In this document: piece by piece, positions 1 to 6,834 of the stretch
Numbering within the stretch: the stretch's first letter is position 1
How the letters are laid out: every line of letters begins with the position of its first letter
DNA from: CAZAYB01 sp964489215
GTDB lineage: Bacteria; Planctomycetota; Phycisphaerae; Sedimentisphaerales; Anaerohalosphaeraceae
NCBI GenBank assembly: GCA_964489215.1
Contig: CAZAYB010000095.1
Span: 1 to 11,267, forward strand
Direction: 5' to 3'
Length of the DNA: 11,267 bases
The notes under the pieces: generated by a model
The model's input: the letters and a program-made list of their open reading frames with translations, nothing else
What the model was told of the DNA's origin: nothing
The model's database searches: none
Made by a program: the position numbers and the translations under genes

Positions 1-1605
1 AAAGCAGAGTATATCGAAAGGATAACCGAGACTTTTCAGATCAGCGGTAAGCATACTTTGCCATTTCCTGAGATTGGGATAGAGAAGCTTTTTGTTCTGA
101 GGGAGCCCGAGATAGAGTGGGCGGTTTCACAAAGTTACGCGGGTTTGAATCAGCCTGATAAGCGTCTTTTCAGTACGCGTTGGCTGGAGGCCCATCCGAC
201 GTTTCCAGATCTTATTCCTGCCTCTCACAACCAATGGATATCGGGAGCGAATATTAACTTTGGTAATTTTCATAGAATCTGGAAAAAGATTACAGAGGAG
301 AGCGATCAGTATAATGTGAATTTCAAGTTTCCTTTTGAGCAGTGGAGCGGCGATGAAGGTTACGCTAAGTTTGGTATTTTTAATGATGAGGTTAAGCGGG
401 AGTATAACCAGGATTCCTTTGCGAACAGTGAGGACGGCACTATAAAATATGATGCCCCATGGGGAGAGTACTGGAGCAGGATTTATTATGAACTGGGATA
501 TATCAGTAATCCCGATGCGGACATTGACGCGGCAGATATCGATGTTGATTATAAGGGAGAGCAGAACATATCTGCGTGGTATTATATGCTTGATTTTCCG
601 CTGACTTCTTTTTTCAAGTTTGTCGGCGGTACGCGTTTTGAGAGTACAGAGCTTAGCATAACTAATGATCCTGACCCTGGTGCACTTTTGGTATTTCAGG
701 GCAGCGGCGGTCCGGCTTTGTTCGATTCTGAACAGGCAGATGTTACATTTGAGCAGGAAGATGTGCTTCCTTCTCTTGGTTTTGAGTTTGCTCCCTTTGA
801 GACAGTAACTTTTCGCGGCTCATATACAGAGACGGTTGCTCGTCAGACATTTAAGGAGCTTTCCCCGATTATGCAGCAGGATTATCTGGGCGGCGATGTT
901 TTTATAGGTTATAATGATCTTAAGATGAGTGCGTTGAAGAATTATGATCTTCGTTTTGATTATAATCCTTATGAGGGGGGGCTTGTTTCGGTTTCTTATT
1001 TCAGGAAGAAGATTGACCTTCCGATAGAGTATGTTCAGATGAACGCTGGTTTTTCTTATACAACGCCAGTTAACTATCCTGAGGGTCAGTTGGAGGGTTG
1101 GGAGTTTGAGATTCGTCAGCGTCTTGGTCACTTTATCAAGAGCCTGGAGGGTTTGAGTGTGGGTGCTAATGCGACTTTTATCGAGTCAGAGGTGACTTTG
1201 CCGGATGATGAGGCGGCGGAATTTGAGGCTGACGGATTCCCGATGACTAAGCGTGATATGATGAACGCTCCGGAGCATTTGTATAATCTGTATTTGACTT
1301 ATGACATAACTCCTTTTACGAAGTTTGGCGTTTTTTATACAGTCAGGGGTGATACTCTTGTTGCAGGTGCGGGCCAGTCGGGCGGTAATTATATTCCCAG
1401 TGTTTATGAGACGGAGTATGGTACTTTGAATATGAGTCTGAGCCATAAGATAGGTGATATCTGGGGTGTGAAACTTCAGGCTAAGAACATTCTTAATCCG
1501 GATATTGAGAGCGTTTACCGTTCGGATTATATTGGTGATGATGTCAGGAAGACGTCCTATAAAAAAGGCGTGGAGTTTTCTTTGAGTGTCGGGGCCAGTT
1601 TTTAG
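1..1605 (+). CDS. TonB-dependent receptor, C-terminal part (5' end outside window)
   Basis: The reading frame is open from base 1 to the TAG at 1603-1605, giving 534 visible residues; the signal peptide, TonB box and most of the plug lie to the left of the window. The visible part is rich in alternating aromatic/polar segments typical of an outer-membrane beta barrel and ends in a terminal phenylalanine, as expected for BAM-dependent insertion. Landmarks seen are a 'LPSLGFEF' strand followed by 'FRGSYTETVARQTF' and, further on, 'NYDLRFDYNP' then 'SVSYFRKKI'. This order is familiar from TonB-dependent receptors of the Caulobacter/Xanthomonas type. Such proteins import chelated metals, vitamins or glycans using TonB/ExbBD energy. 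The substrate cannot be read from this fragment. A TTG at 58 is in frame but is not the start, because the frame continues upstream of it. The next gene starts 137 bases downstream on the same strand. Confidence 0.85.
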   Translation, partial: KAEYIERITETFQISGKHTLPFPEIGIEKLFVLREPEIEWAVSQSYAGLNQPDKRLFSTRWLEAHPTFPDLIPASHNQWISGANINFGNFHRIWKKITEESDQYNVNFKFPFEQWSGDEGYAKFGIFNDEVKREYNQDSFANSEDGTIKYDAPWGEYWSRIYYELGYISNPDADIDAADIDVDYKGEQNISAWYYMLDFPLTSFFKFVGGTRFESTELSITNDPDPGALLVFQGSGGPALFDSEQADVTFEQEDVLPSLGFEFAPFETVTFRGSYTETVARQTFKELSPIMQQDYLGGDVFIGYNDLKMSALKNYDLRFDYNPYEGGLVSVSYFRKKIDLPIEYVQMNAGFSYTTPVNYPEGQLEGWEFEIRQRLGHFIKSLEGLSVGANATFIESEVTLPDDEAAEFEADGFPMTKRDMMNAPEHLYNLYLTYDITPFTKFGVFYTVRGDTLVAGAGQSGGNYIPSVYETEYGTLNMSLSHKIGDIWGVKLQAKNILNPDIESVYRSDYIGDDVRKTSYKKGVEFSLSVGASF

Positions 1606-1729
1606 GGCATTTATATGGGGCGTGATAAGAGTGTGGGTGTTAAAGGGTATCTCTGAAAATTATTTGTATTGAAAACCCTAACTTAAGTTGCGTTGTTAAC
1701 ATGTCGATACGCCAGCAGAACTTAAAACT

Positions 1730-1734
1730 GGAGG
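1730..1734 (+). promoter_or_regulatory. Ribosome binding site deciding the Sel1 gene start
   Basis: GGAGG lies 8 bases before the ATG at 1743. The in-frame ATG at 1701 has no comparable purine-rich motif before it, so the 1743 start is preferred. Confidence 0.7.
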
Positions 1735-1742
1735 TATTTGAC

Positions 1743-3542
1743 ATGTTTAGAAATGGTAAGAACGATAAATCAGGTGTTTTTGTTTATAATTGCGACAGCA
1801 GAGTTTGCCGGTTTTTTTATTCATCGGTTTTTAAGCTGGTGTTTTTATTTATTTGGGCGGCTGGTATGCTGGTTATTATCGGCGGGTGCAGCAGTAATCT
1901 TCAACAGGGCTGGGCGTGTTATAGGAAGGGGGATTACGGGCGAGCACGTGAATACTGGCACAGAGGAGCTGAGGAGGGTGATGCAGGGAGTAAGTTTTAT
2001 ATGGGTCTTATGTATGACCGCGGAGAGGGAGTTGAGCAGGATGACTGTGAGGCGGTGAAGTGGTATAAGGAGTCGGCAGATCAGGGGTTTTCTTATGCTC
2101 AGACTAATCTTGGTTTGAAATATTACAAGGGGGAGGGGGTAGTAGAGGATAAGCAGGAGGCGAGGAGGCTTTTTGAGCAGGCTGGTAAGGCCGAGGAAAG
2201 GTTTGCAAGGGGTAATCTTGGAGTGATGTATCTTCGCGGCGAGGCAGAGGGAGCTGATGAGGAAGATTGGGTTGGTTATATAAAGAGCAGTGCTCGTGAA
2301 GGTAACTCTAAGAGCCAGTATTTGCTTGGCAAAATGTATCTTGAGGGCAAGTATTTTGATCAGGATGATTACATTGCTGCTAAGTGGTTTAAGGCTTCTG
2401 CGAGGCAGGGTTATTCGGCAGCTCAGAACGAGCTTGGATTGCTTTATGAGAGAGGCAGGGGGGTAATGCAGGTTCCTGAGAAGGCGGCTTACTGGTATGG
2501 TAAGGCGGCAGAGCAGGGTGATTGCGCAGGTATGAATAATCTTGGATTTTTGTATATGAAAGGTGAGGGTGTTGAGCGTGATTACGATAAGGCCATGTCG
2601 TTGCTTGAGCGTGCCAGTTCGGATGGTGCGGGTCTTTCGATGGCGGCGATGGGTTTTATGTACTATAAGGGGTTGGGTGTTGAGCAGGATTATTCAGAGG
2701 CGGCGAAGTATTTCAGTATGTCAAGCGAGAGCGGGACAGCTTATGCTCAGCATATGCTTGGGTGGATGTATTATAACGGTGAGGGTGTTGAGCAGGATTA
2801 TACGCAGACAGTTCGGCTTTATGGTCTAAGCGCTGAGCAGGGATATGGTCCCGGTCAAAATGATCTTGCGCTGATGTATTATGAGGGTCGTGGTGTTGAA
2901 CAGGATTACTCAGAGGCGGTTGAGTGGTTTGAAGCGGCGGCGAGTCAGGGTTTGGCAGAGTCTGAGTATGCGCTTGGCTGGATGTATTATAAGGGTTTGG
3001 GGGTTGAGGTTGATTATGATAAGGCGGCGGAGTATTTCATGCGTGCAGGTGAGAAGGGATTTTCGAGGGCACAGACGAGCCTGGGTTTGATGTATATAAG
3101 CGGTAAGGGGGTGGCAAGGAATGACAGTGAGGCATTTAGGTGGCTTAGCATGGGAGCATCGGGCGGTGATGTTACGGCGGCGGCTAATCTTGGGTTGATG
3201 TACGCAAAGGGCATGGGGACAGAGAAGGATATGTCCAGGGCAGGTTGTTATTTTGAACAGGCAGCGAATGGCGGAGATGCTTTTTCTCAGGTTCGGCTTG
3301 GAATGCTTTATGAATACGGTATTGGTGTTGATTTTGATTATGTCAAGGCTTATAAGTGGTACAGTGCTGCAGCGGATAACGGAGATGTTGATACATTGGG
3401 ACGGCTTAGAAATTTGGCTAAGAAGATGAACGGAGCGGAAAGGGCCAGGGCCAGGGCAGCTGTGAATGACTATTTATTCGCTAAAGGTGAAGGTTCAACA
3501 GCGGTTGCCCAGAGCGATGAGATTGTTTTGCCAAATTATTGA
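1743..3542 (+). CDS. Sel1-like repeat lipoprotein
   Basis: This is a 599-residue protein if translation starts at 1743, or 613 residues from the ATG at 1701, which lacks a ribosome binding site. A long N-terminal region (about 31 residues) leads into a hydrophobic segment (about 32-46) that ends in the lipobox I-G-G-C with Cys49, followed by Ser-Ser. This predicts a lipid-anchored protein, and the +2 serine would favour the outer membrane in a diderm. Residues 76-543 are thirteen consecutive Sel1-like repeats, each exactly 36 residues, with the pattern A..G...A...LG.MY..G.GV..D...A..W. A fourteenth, degenerate repeat and a short tail follow. Sel1 repeats form alpha-solenoids that mediate protein-protein contacts, often in envelope complexes, so a scaffold or adaptor role is likely. 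No catalytic domain is visible. The gene sits behind the TonB-dependent receptor on the same strand; co-transcription is possible but not shown. Confidence 0.9.
   Translation: MFRNGKNDKSGVFVYNCDSRVCRFFYSSVFKLVFLFIWAAGMLVIIGGCSSNLQQGWACYRKGDYGRAREYWHRGAEEGDAGSKFYMGLMYDRGEGVEQDDCEAVKWYKESADQGFSYAQTNLGLKYYKGEGVVEDKQEARRLFEQAGKAEERFARGNLGVMYLRGEAEGADEEDWVGYIKSSAREGNSKSQYLLGKMYLEGKYFDQDDYIAAKWFKASARQGYSAAQNELGLLYERGRGVMQVPEKAAYWYGKAAEQGDCAGMNNLGFLYMKGEGVERDYDKAMSLLERASSDGAGLSMAAMGFMYYKGLGVEQDYSEAAKYFSMSSESGTAYAQHMLGWMYYNGEGVEQDYTQTVRLYGLSAEQGYGPGQNDLALMYYEGRGVEQDYSEAVEWFEAAASQGLAESEYALGWMYYKGLGVEVDYDKAAEYFMRAGEKGFSRAQTSLGLMYISGKGVARNDSEAFRWLSMGASGGDVTAAANLGLMYAKGMGTEKDMSRAGCYFEQAANGGDAFSQVRLGMLYEYGIGVDFDYVKAYKWYSAAADNGDVDTLGRLRNLAKKMNGAERARARAAVNDYLFAKGEGSTAVAQSDEIVLPNY
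1968..3371 (+). repeat. Tandem 108-bp coding repeat, 13 units (Sel1-like repeats)
   Basis: Thirteen units of exactly 108 bases encode the Sel1 solenoid with no insertion or deletion. The phrase GTTGA(G/A)... recurs at 2571, 2679, 2787, 2895 and 3003, each exactly 108 bases apart. These central units share long near-identical stretches, whereas the units at 2184-2507 are more diverged, suggesting recent duplication or gene conversion in the middle of the array. Confidence 0.9.
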
Positions 3543-3584
3543 CGGCAGGTGTCGGGGGTAAGGGGTTGTTATAAGAGCTGTGAG

Positions 3585-5540
3585 CTATTTTTCCATGGAG
3601 GTTATTATGTATTCGGGAATAAGTTTTTGTATGTGTTCGACAATCAGTGAGTGATTTTGAGTGTCAGCGATCTCGATAATTTTTGATATTTCTTCTCTTA
3701 GCTGATTTCTGTCTTTTGGTATATTTTTCCATATCCCGATTTTTGGATGTTTTGTGGGCAGCATATCTTCGCCCGCAATTGAAAGTTCCTCGAAAAGTTT
3801 TTCGCCTGGTCTTGTTCCAGTAAATTTAATTTCGATGTCCTCGTCGACCCTGAAACCGCTTAGCGTTATCAGTTCTCTTGCGAGGTCGACTATTTTGACA
3901 GGTTCTCCCATGTCGAGTACGAAGATTTCACCTCCTTTGCCCATTGTCGCGGCCTGGAGAACGAGCTGGCTGGCTTCTGGTATGGTCATGAAGTATCTTC
4001 TCATTTCCGGATGGGTAACGGTTACAGGTCCGCCTTTTGCTATTTGTTTTTTGAAAATGGGTACGACAGACCCGTTAGATCCGAGTACGTTTCCGAACCT
4101 TACAGTTATGAAGTGTGTTTTGCTGGTGGAGTTGAGGTCCTGTATGTACATTTCTGCGATTCTTTTTGAGCTTCCCATTATGCTTGTCGGGTTAACGGCT
4201 TTGTCGGTGCTTATCATGACGAAGTTTTCAGAATTATATTTATCTGCAGCGTTTGCGATGTTCATAGTACCGCAGATGTTGTTTTTAATCGCTTCGCCGG
4301 GGTTCTGCTCCATAAGTGGAACGTGTTTGTGTGCGGCGGCGTGAATGACTACCTGGGGTTTGTATTCATTGAACAGCTGGTCGACCCTTGTATTGTCGGT
4401 GATATCGCAGATAATTGCCTGGATTGGCAGGTTGGGGTTTGCGGTATTTAGTTCCTTTTCGATAAAGAAGAGCGGGTTTTCAGACTGCTCGACGAGCAGG
4501 AGCAGCTTTGGATTGAATTTGCAAACCTGCCTGCACATTTCCGAGCCTATGGAGCCTCCTGCCCCGGTGATGAATATTGTTTTTTCGCTTAGGTATTCTT
4601 CGATTTGTTTGAGGTCCAGCTGTACGACTTCTCTTCCGAGCAGGTCGTTTATGTCAACATCCCTTATTTGAGATACCCTTAGTTTTCCCGATGCGATGTC
4701 AGTTAATGAAGGTACGGTTCTGAATCTTATTTTTGTTCCCTGGCACAGCTGTACAACTTTTCTTAGCTGGTTTCTCGATGCAGAGGGCATTGCAATTGCG
4801 ATTTCGTCAATTTCATGTTCCTGACAAATTTCTGAAATTTGGCTCACCTGCCCCAGTACCGGTATTCCATGTATGTTTATTCCTTTTTTTGCAGGGTCGT
4901 CATCTACGAATCCGATTACCTGGTATTCCTCTACTTTCATTCTGAGAATTTCTCTTAGCAGTGCTTCTCCAGCGTCTCCTGCTCCGATTATCAGGAATCT
5001 TTTGAGTCCTGCCTTTGTTTCAGAAGTGAATTCCTCGTGGTACAGCCTAACGAGCATTCTTAATCCGCCCAGCAGCATGACGGTTGTGAACATGTCGAGA
5101 ATAAGAATTCCCTGGCTTATCTGAGTAATTGCCCTGAATTCAGGCGGAATTCCTCTTCTGACCGGGTCGAACCATACAATTGAGTACCAAAGCAGTACGA
5201 CAATAACGGTACTTGTCAGTGAGGCTTTTAGAATTCCTATAAGGTCGAAAATTCCGACGTATCTCCACCATCCACGATATTGCTTGAAGAGTCCGAATAC
5301 GATTAATTTTACAGGCAGTACCATCAAGAGCAGAAGGGGGAACTTGTATTTTAGCCAGCCTGCTCTAAAACTCATGTCGTGTACGAGCAGAAATGCGAGC
5401 AGCAGTGCGAGCGTAAAACCGATTATATGAACGAGGACGAGGATTAGCCTGCGGAATCTTAGTATTTTTTCGATCGCAGAAGACTGGTTCTGGTTCTCAT
5501 TGCTGAGAGAATCTGGTTTTGTTTTATCTTCCTGCGGCAT
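3585..5540 (-). CDS. Membrane-anchored nucleotide-sugar 4,6-dehydratase (CapD/WbpM/PglF/FlaA1 family)
   Basis: A 651-residue protein, the usual size of the long membrane form of this family. About four hydrophobic segments lie near residues 33-53, 67-84, 101-122 and 142-163. A first Rossmann-like domain follows with GAGDAG at 186-191. A second, extended short-chain dehydrogenase domain begins with the NAD(P)-binding GAGGSIG at 326-332. The active-site region has STDK at 444-447 and a Met455-x3-Lys459 pair. This is the family's known Met variant of the usual Tyr-x3-Lys, so the site looks intact. 'RFGNVLGSNGSV' (481-492) and 'TGTRPGEKLFEEL' (574-586) are further hallmarks. Family members convert UDP-GlcNAc to a 4-keto-6-deoxy sugar at the inner face of the membrane, for O-antigen, capsule or glycoprotein glycans. 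The exact substrate is inferred. It lies 39 bases after yacG with no strong ribosome binding site, and ends convergently with the Sel1 gene. Confidence 0.92.
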   Translation of the reverse strand: MPQEDKTKPDSLSNENQNQSSAIEKILRFRRLILVLVHIIGFTLALLLAFLLVHDMSFRAGWLKYKFPLLLLMVLPVKLIVFGLFKQYRGWWRYVGIFDLIGILKASLTSTVIVVLLWYSIVWFDPVRRGIPPEFRAITQISQGILILDMFTTVMLLGGLRMLVRLYHEEFTSETKAGLKRFLIIGAGDAGEALLREILRMKVEEYQVIGFVDDDPAKKGINIHGIPVLGQVSQISEICQEHEIDEIAIAMPSASRNQLRKVVQLCQGTKIRFRTVPSLTDIASGKLRVSQIRDVDINDLLGREVVQLDLKQIEEYLSEKTIFITGAGGSIGSEMCRQVCKFNPKLLLLVEQSENPLFFIEKELNTANPNLPIQAIICDITDNTRVDQLFNEYKPQVVIHAAAHKHVPLMEQNPGEAIKNNICGTMNIANAADKYNSENFVMISTDKAVNPTSIMGSSKRIAEMYIQDLNSTSKTHFITVRFGNVLGSNGSVVPIFKKQIAKGGPVTVTHPEMRRYFMTIPEASQLVLQAATMGKGGEIFVLDMGEPVKIVDLARELITLSGFRVDEDIEIKFTGTRPGEKLFEELSIAGEDMLPTKHPKIGIWKNIPKDRNQLREEISKIIEIADTQNHSLIVEHIQKLIPEYIITSMEK

Positions 5541-5579
5541 ATAGATTATAAGTTTAATAATATTTTTTTAGTTTGGTGC

Positions 5580-5768
5580 TTATTCTGAAGCTGAGGCGGT
5601 ATCTTCTTGCTGGTCAATTCTGTATTTTTCGTCGAGCCAGGCTCCGAGGTCGATAAGTCTGCATCTTTCTGAGCAGAAAGGAAAGTTTTCGTTTTTTTTG
5701 TTTTTCTGCTCGTTGTTATCGTTTTCCACAATTTTGCTGCATTTTGGACAATAAAAAGGCACGTTCAT
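5580..5768 (-). CDS. yacG: YacG-family zinc protein (DNA gyrase inhibitor family)
   Basis: A 62-residue protein with the full YacG signature. Cys7-x2-Cys10 and Cys32-x3-Cys36 (in 'PFCSERC') form one zinc site, followed by the family's conserved 'RLIDLGAWLDEKYRI' helix. In Escherichia coli YacG binds GyrB and blocks DNA binding by gyrase; the same role here is by homology. The loop between the two cysteine pairs is Asn/Lys/Glu-rich and longer than in the shortest family members, and the tail after residue 52 is acidic and low in complexity. It begins 21 bases after the DksA/TraR-like gene and precedes the dehydratase by 39 bases, so the three are probably co-transcribed. The ribosome binding site is weak (only GAG directly before ATG), which suggests coupling to upstream translation. 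An overlapping frame at 5546-5731 lacks any family motif. Confidence 0.9.
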   Translation of the reverse strand: MNVPFYCPKCSKIVENDNNEQKNKKNENFPFCSERCRLIDLGAWLDEKYRIDQQEDTASASE

Positions 5769-5789
5769 CTCTTTTTTTTGAAGCTTTAA

Positions 5790-6623
5790 TTAATCTTCGT
5801 CGTCAAAGCCTGAGTAATAGTCAGTATCGTCTTCTTCATCGTCCAGGTCATCTAAGTCTTCGTCAAAGTCGTGGTCAAAGTCGTCGTCTTCATCATCATC
5901 ATCATCATGTTTGTCTTCATTTAAGTCTTCGTCCTGGTCATCATCAAGGTCCTCAAGGTCAGATTCTTCGTATAGCTTCTGGCCTTCGGTGACGGTTCCC
6001 TTTTCAAGAAGTTCAGCGTATTCGACACAGTATTTTGCCCATGGGTTAGCTTCAAGTCTTGCCTTTGGTATTGCCTTTCCTGTACCGAGGCAAATACCGT
6101 ATGTTCCTTCCTGTATTCTCATCAGTGCGTGGTTTATTTCTGCGAGCATTCTTCTTTCACTGTCTACGAGTCCGAGAGCAAATTCCTGTTCAAAATTGTC
6201 GGTACCTATATCAGCCATGTGAATGGGCATGCTTGAAAGGTCTCCAGTTGCATCCATTCTCGATGACCTCAGTGCCTCAGATTCCATTGAGTTTACGTCA
6301 CCCATAATGTCGGCTCTTTTTTCGAGCAGCAACTTCTGGAAATAAGCGAGCTCTTCTTTTGTCAGGGGTGTTTCAGTTAGGGGTTTGAAGTCCTTGTTTT
6401 TTTGATATGCAGGGTTCATTTTCAGGGCGTCAGATGTGCCGGCGACAGATCCTGAAGATTTATTTTTAGATTTCGAAGCGGACTTTTTTGCGGAAGACTT
6501 CTTTTTTGTTTTTTTTGTGGTTTTCTTTTTTGCAGATTTTTTTGTTTTTTTTGCAGTCTTTCCGACAGATTTTTTTGTCGTTTTTTTCTTTTTACTGGTT
6601 GTTTTCTTTTTCTTTTTTGCCAC
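5790..6623 (-). CDS. DksA/TraR-family protein with lysine-rich N-terminus and acidic C-terminus
   Basis: A 277-residue protein from a GTG start at 6623, with GGAAAGG 8 bases upstream. It has three blocks. Residues 3-58 are almost entirely Lys, Thr, Ser and Ala, like the tail of histone H1-type bacterial proteins. Residues about 88-205 are the DksA/TraR core: a helical hairpin with 'ADIGTDNFEQEF' at its turn, then the zinc-finger region 'GTYGIC' and 'IPKARLEANPWAKYC'. Residues 219-277 are nearly all Asp/Glu. Only Cys178 and Cys199 of the four zinc ligands remain; the other two positions are Thr181 and Tyr202. The acidic DxxDxA tip that DksA uses in the RNA polymerase channel is not seen; the turn resembles YteA-type relatives instead. 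DksA-family proteins act on RNA polymerase. Here the basic head may bind DNA or RNA, which is inference. The core is about 120 residues, so more than half the protein is added charge blocks. Confidence 0.88.
   Translation of the reverse strand: MAKKKKKTTSKKKKTTKKSVGKTAKKTKKSAKKKTTKKTKKKSSAKKSASKSKNKSSGSVAGTSDALKMNPAYQKNKDFKPLTETPLTKEELAYFQKLLLEKRADIMGDVNSMESEALRSSRMDATGDLSSMPIHMADIGTDNFEQEFALGLVDSERRMLAEINHALMRIQEGTYGICLGTGKAIPKARLEANPWAKYCVEYAELLEKGTVTEGQKLYEESDLEDLDDDQDEDLNEDKHDDDDDEDDDFDHDFDEDLDDLDDEEDDTDYYSGFDDED
5891..5908 (-). repeat. GAT trinucleotide microsatellite in acidic tail
   Basis: Six perfect CAT units on the + strand read as consecutive GAT-phase triplets on the coding strand and add to the Asp run of the DksA/TraR-like protein. 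The unit length is three, so slippage would change the tail length without breaking the frame. Confidence 0.85.
6450..6617 (-). repeat. Low-complexity A-rich tract coding the lysine-rich head
   Basis: This segment encodes residues 3-58 of the DksA/TraR-like protein, mainly AAA/AAG, ACA and TCT codons. On the coding strand it contains A8 runs at 6509-6516 and 6545-6552 and A7 runs at 6537-6543, 6570-6576 and 6581-6587. Runs of this length are prone to replication or transcription slippage. Confidence 0.8.
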
Positions 6624-6834
6624 TATATCGGCCTTTCCATTGGCAATAACACTTTTTGCAATTCATTTTTCGGGAAGCAGATTTTCAAAGTTAGTCAATT
6701 TACCAGAATTGAGCATTTTAGCCAATTTTTTTTCATAATTCCAGTAAATATATCTTAGTTTTGTAAAAATACGGCATCCCTGCCTAAAAAAGCGCTATTT
6801 TGCTTATAAGTTATTTTGATTTAGAGTTTTATCG
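6624..6834. other. Intergenic region between importer operon and DksA/TraR-yacG group
   Basis: These 211 AT-rich bases separate the ATPase stop from the next gene. On the - strand, GGCA-GGGA-TGCC (6773-6784) followed by GTA and five T (to about 6765) could be a weak terminator for the importer operon; the stem is only four base pairs. No convincing -35/-10 pair could be assigned, although a promoter for the downstream group is expected here. A short open frame ending at 6663 is discussed among the rejected items. Confidence 0.4.
6632..6638 (-). promoter_or_regulatory. Ribosome binding site supporting a GTG start
   Basis: GGAAAGG on the - strand sits 8 bases before the GTG at 6623. The ATG overlapping it reads into a stop after five codons, so GTG is the real start of the DksA/TraR-like gene. 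Confidence 0.65.

Noticed and set aside
1606..1742. Promoter for the Sel1 gene, with TTGAAA near 1668 as a possible -35
   Set aside because: No -10 hexamer lies at a proper distance, so no promoter is called.
1968..3371. Regular 108-bp periodicity considered as a CRISPR-like array
   Set aside because: The units are coding, diverged and without separate spacers; they are Sel1 protein repeats.
3576..3592. AGCT-GTG-AGCT hairpin followed by ATTTTT between the convergent genes
   Set aside because: The stem is only four base pairs and overlaps the dehydratase stop codon; too weak to call a terminator.
3754..4344. 196-residue open frame on the + strand
   Set aside because: Antisense to the dehydratase catalytic domain; no family features of its own.
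5546..5731. 61-residue open frame on the - strand overlapping yacG
   Set aside because: It is another frame of the same DNA; the frame at 5580-5768 carries the full YacG cysteine signature, this one has no recognisable motif.
6436..6738. Phe/Val-rich 100-residue open frame on the + strand
   Set aside because: It is the antisense of the lysine-rich head (T runs reading as Phe), not a real hydrophobic protein.
6663..6790. Short - strand open frame of about 40 codons in the intergenic gap, with an ATG giving 17 residues from 6716, and a separate 13-codon ATG frame just upstream
   Set aside because: The sequence looks protein-like, but no ribosome binding site precedes the 17-residue form and there is no homology to lean on; it could be a leader peptide but cannot be supported.
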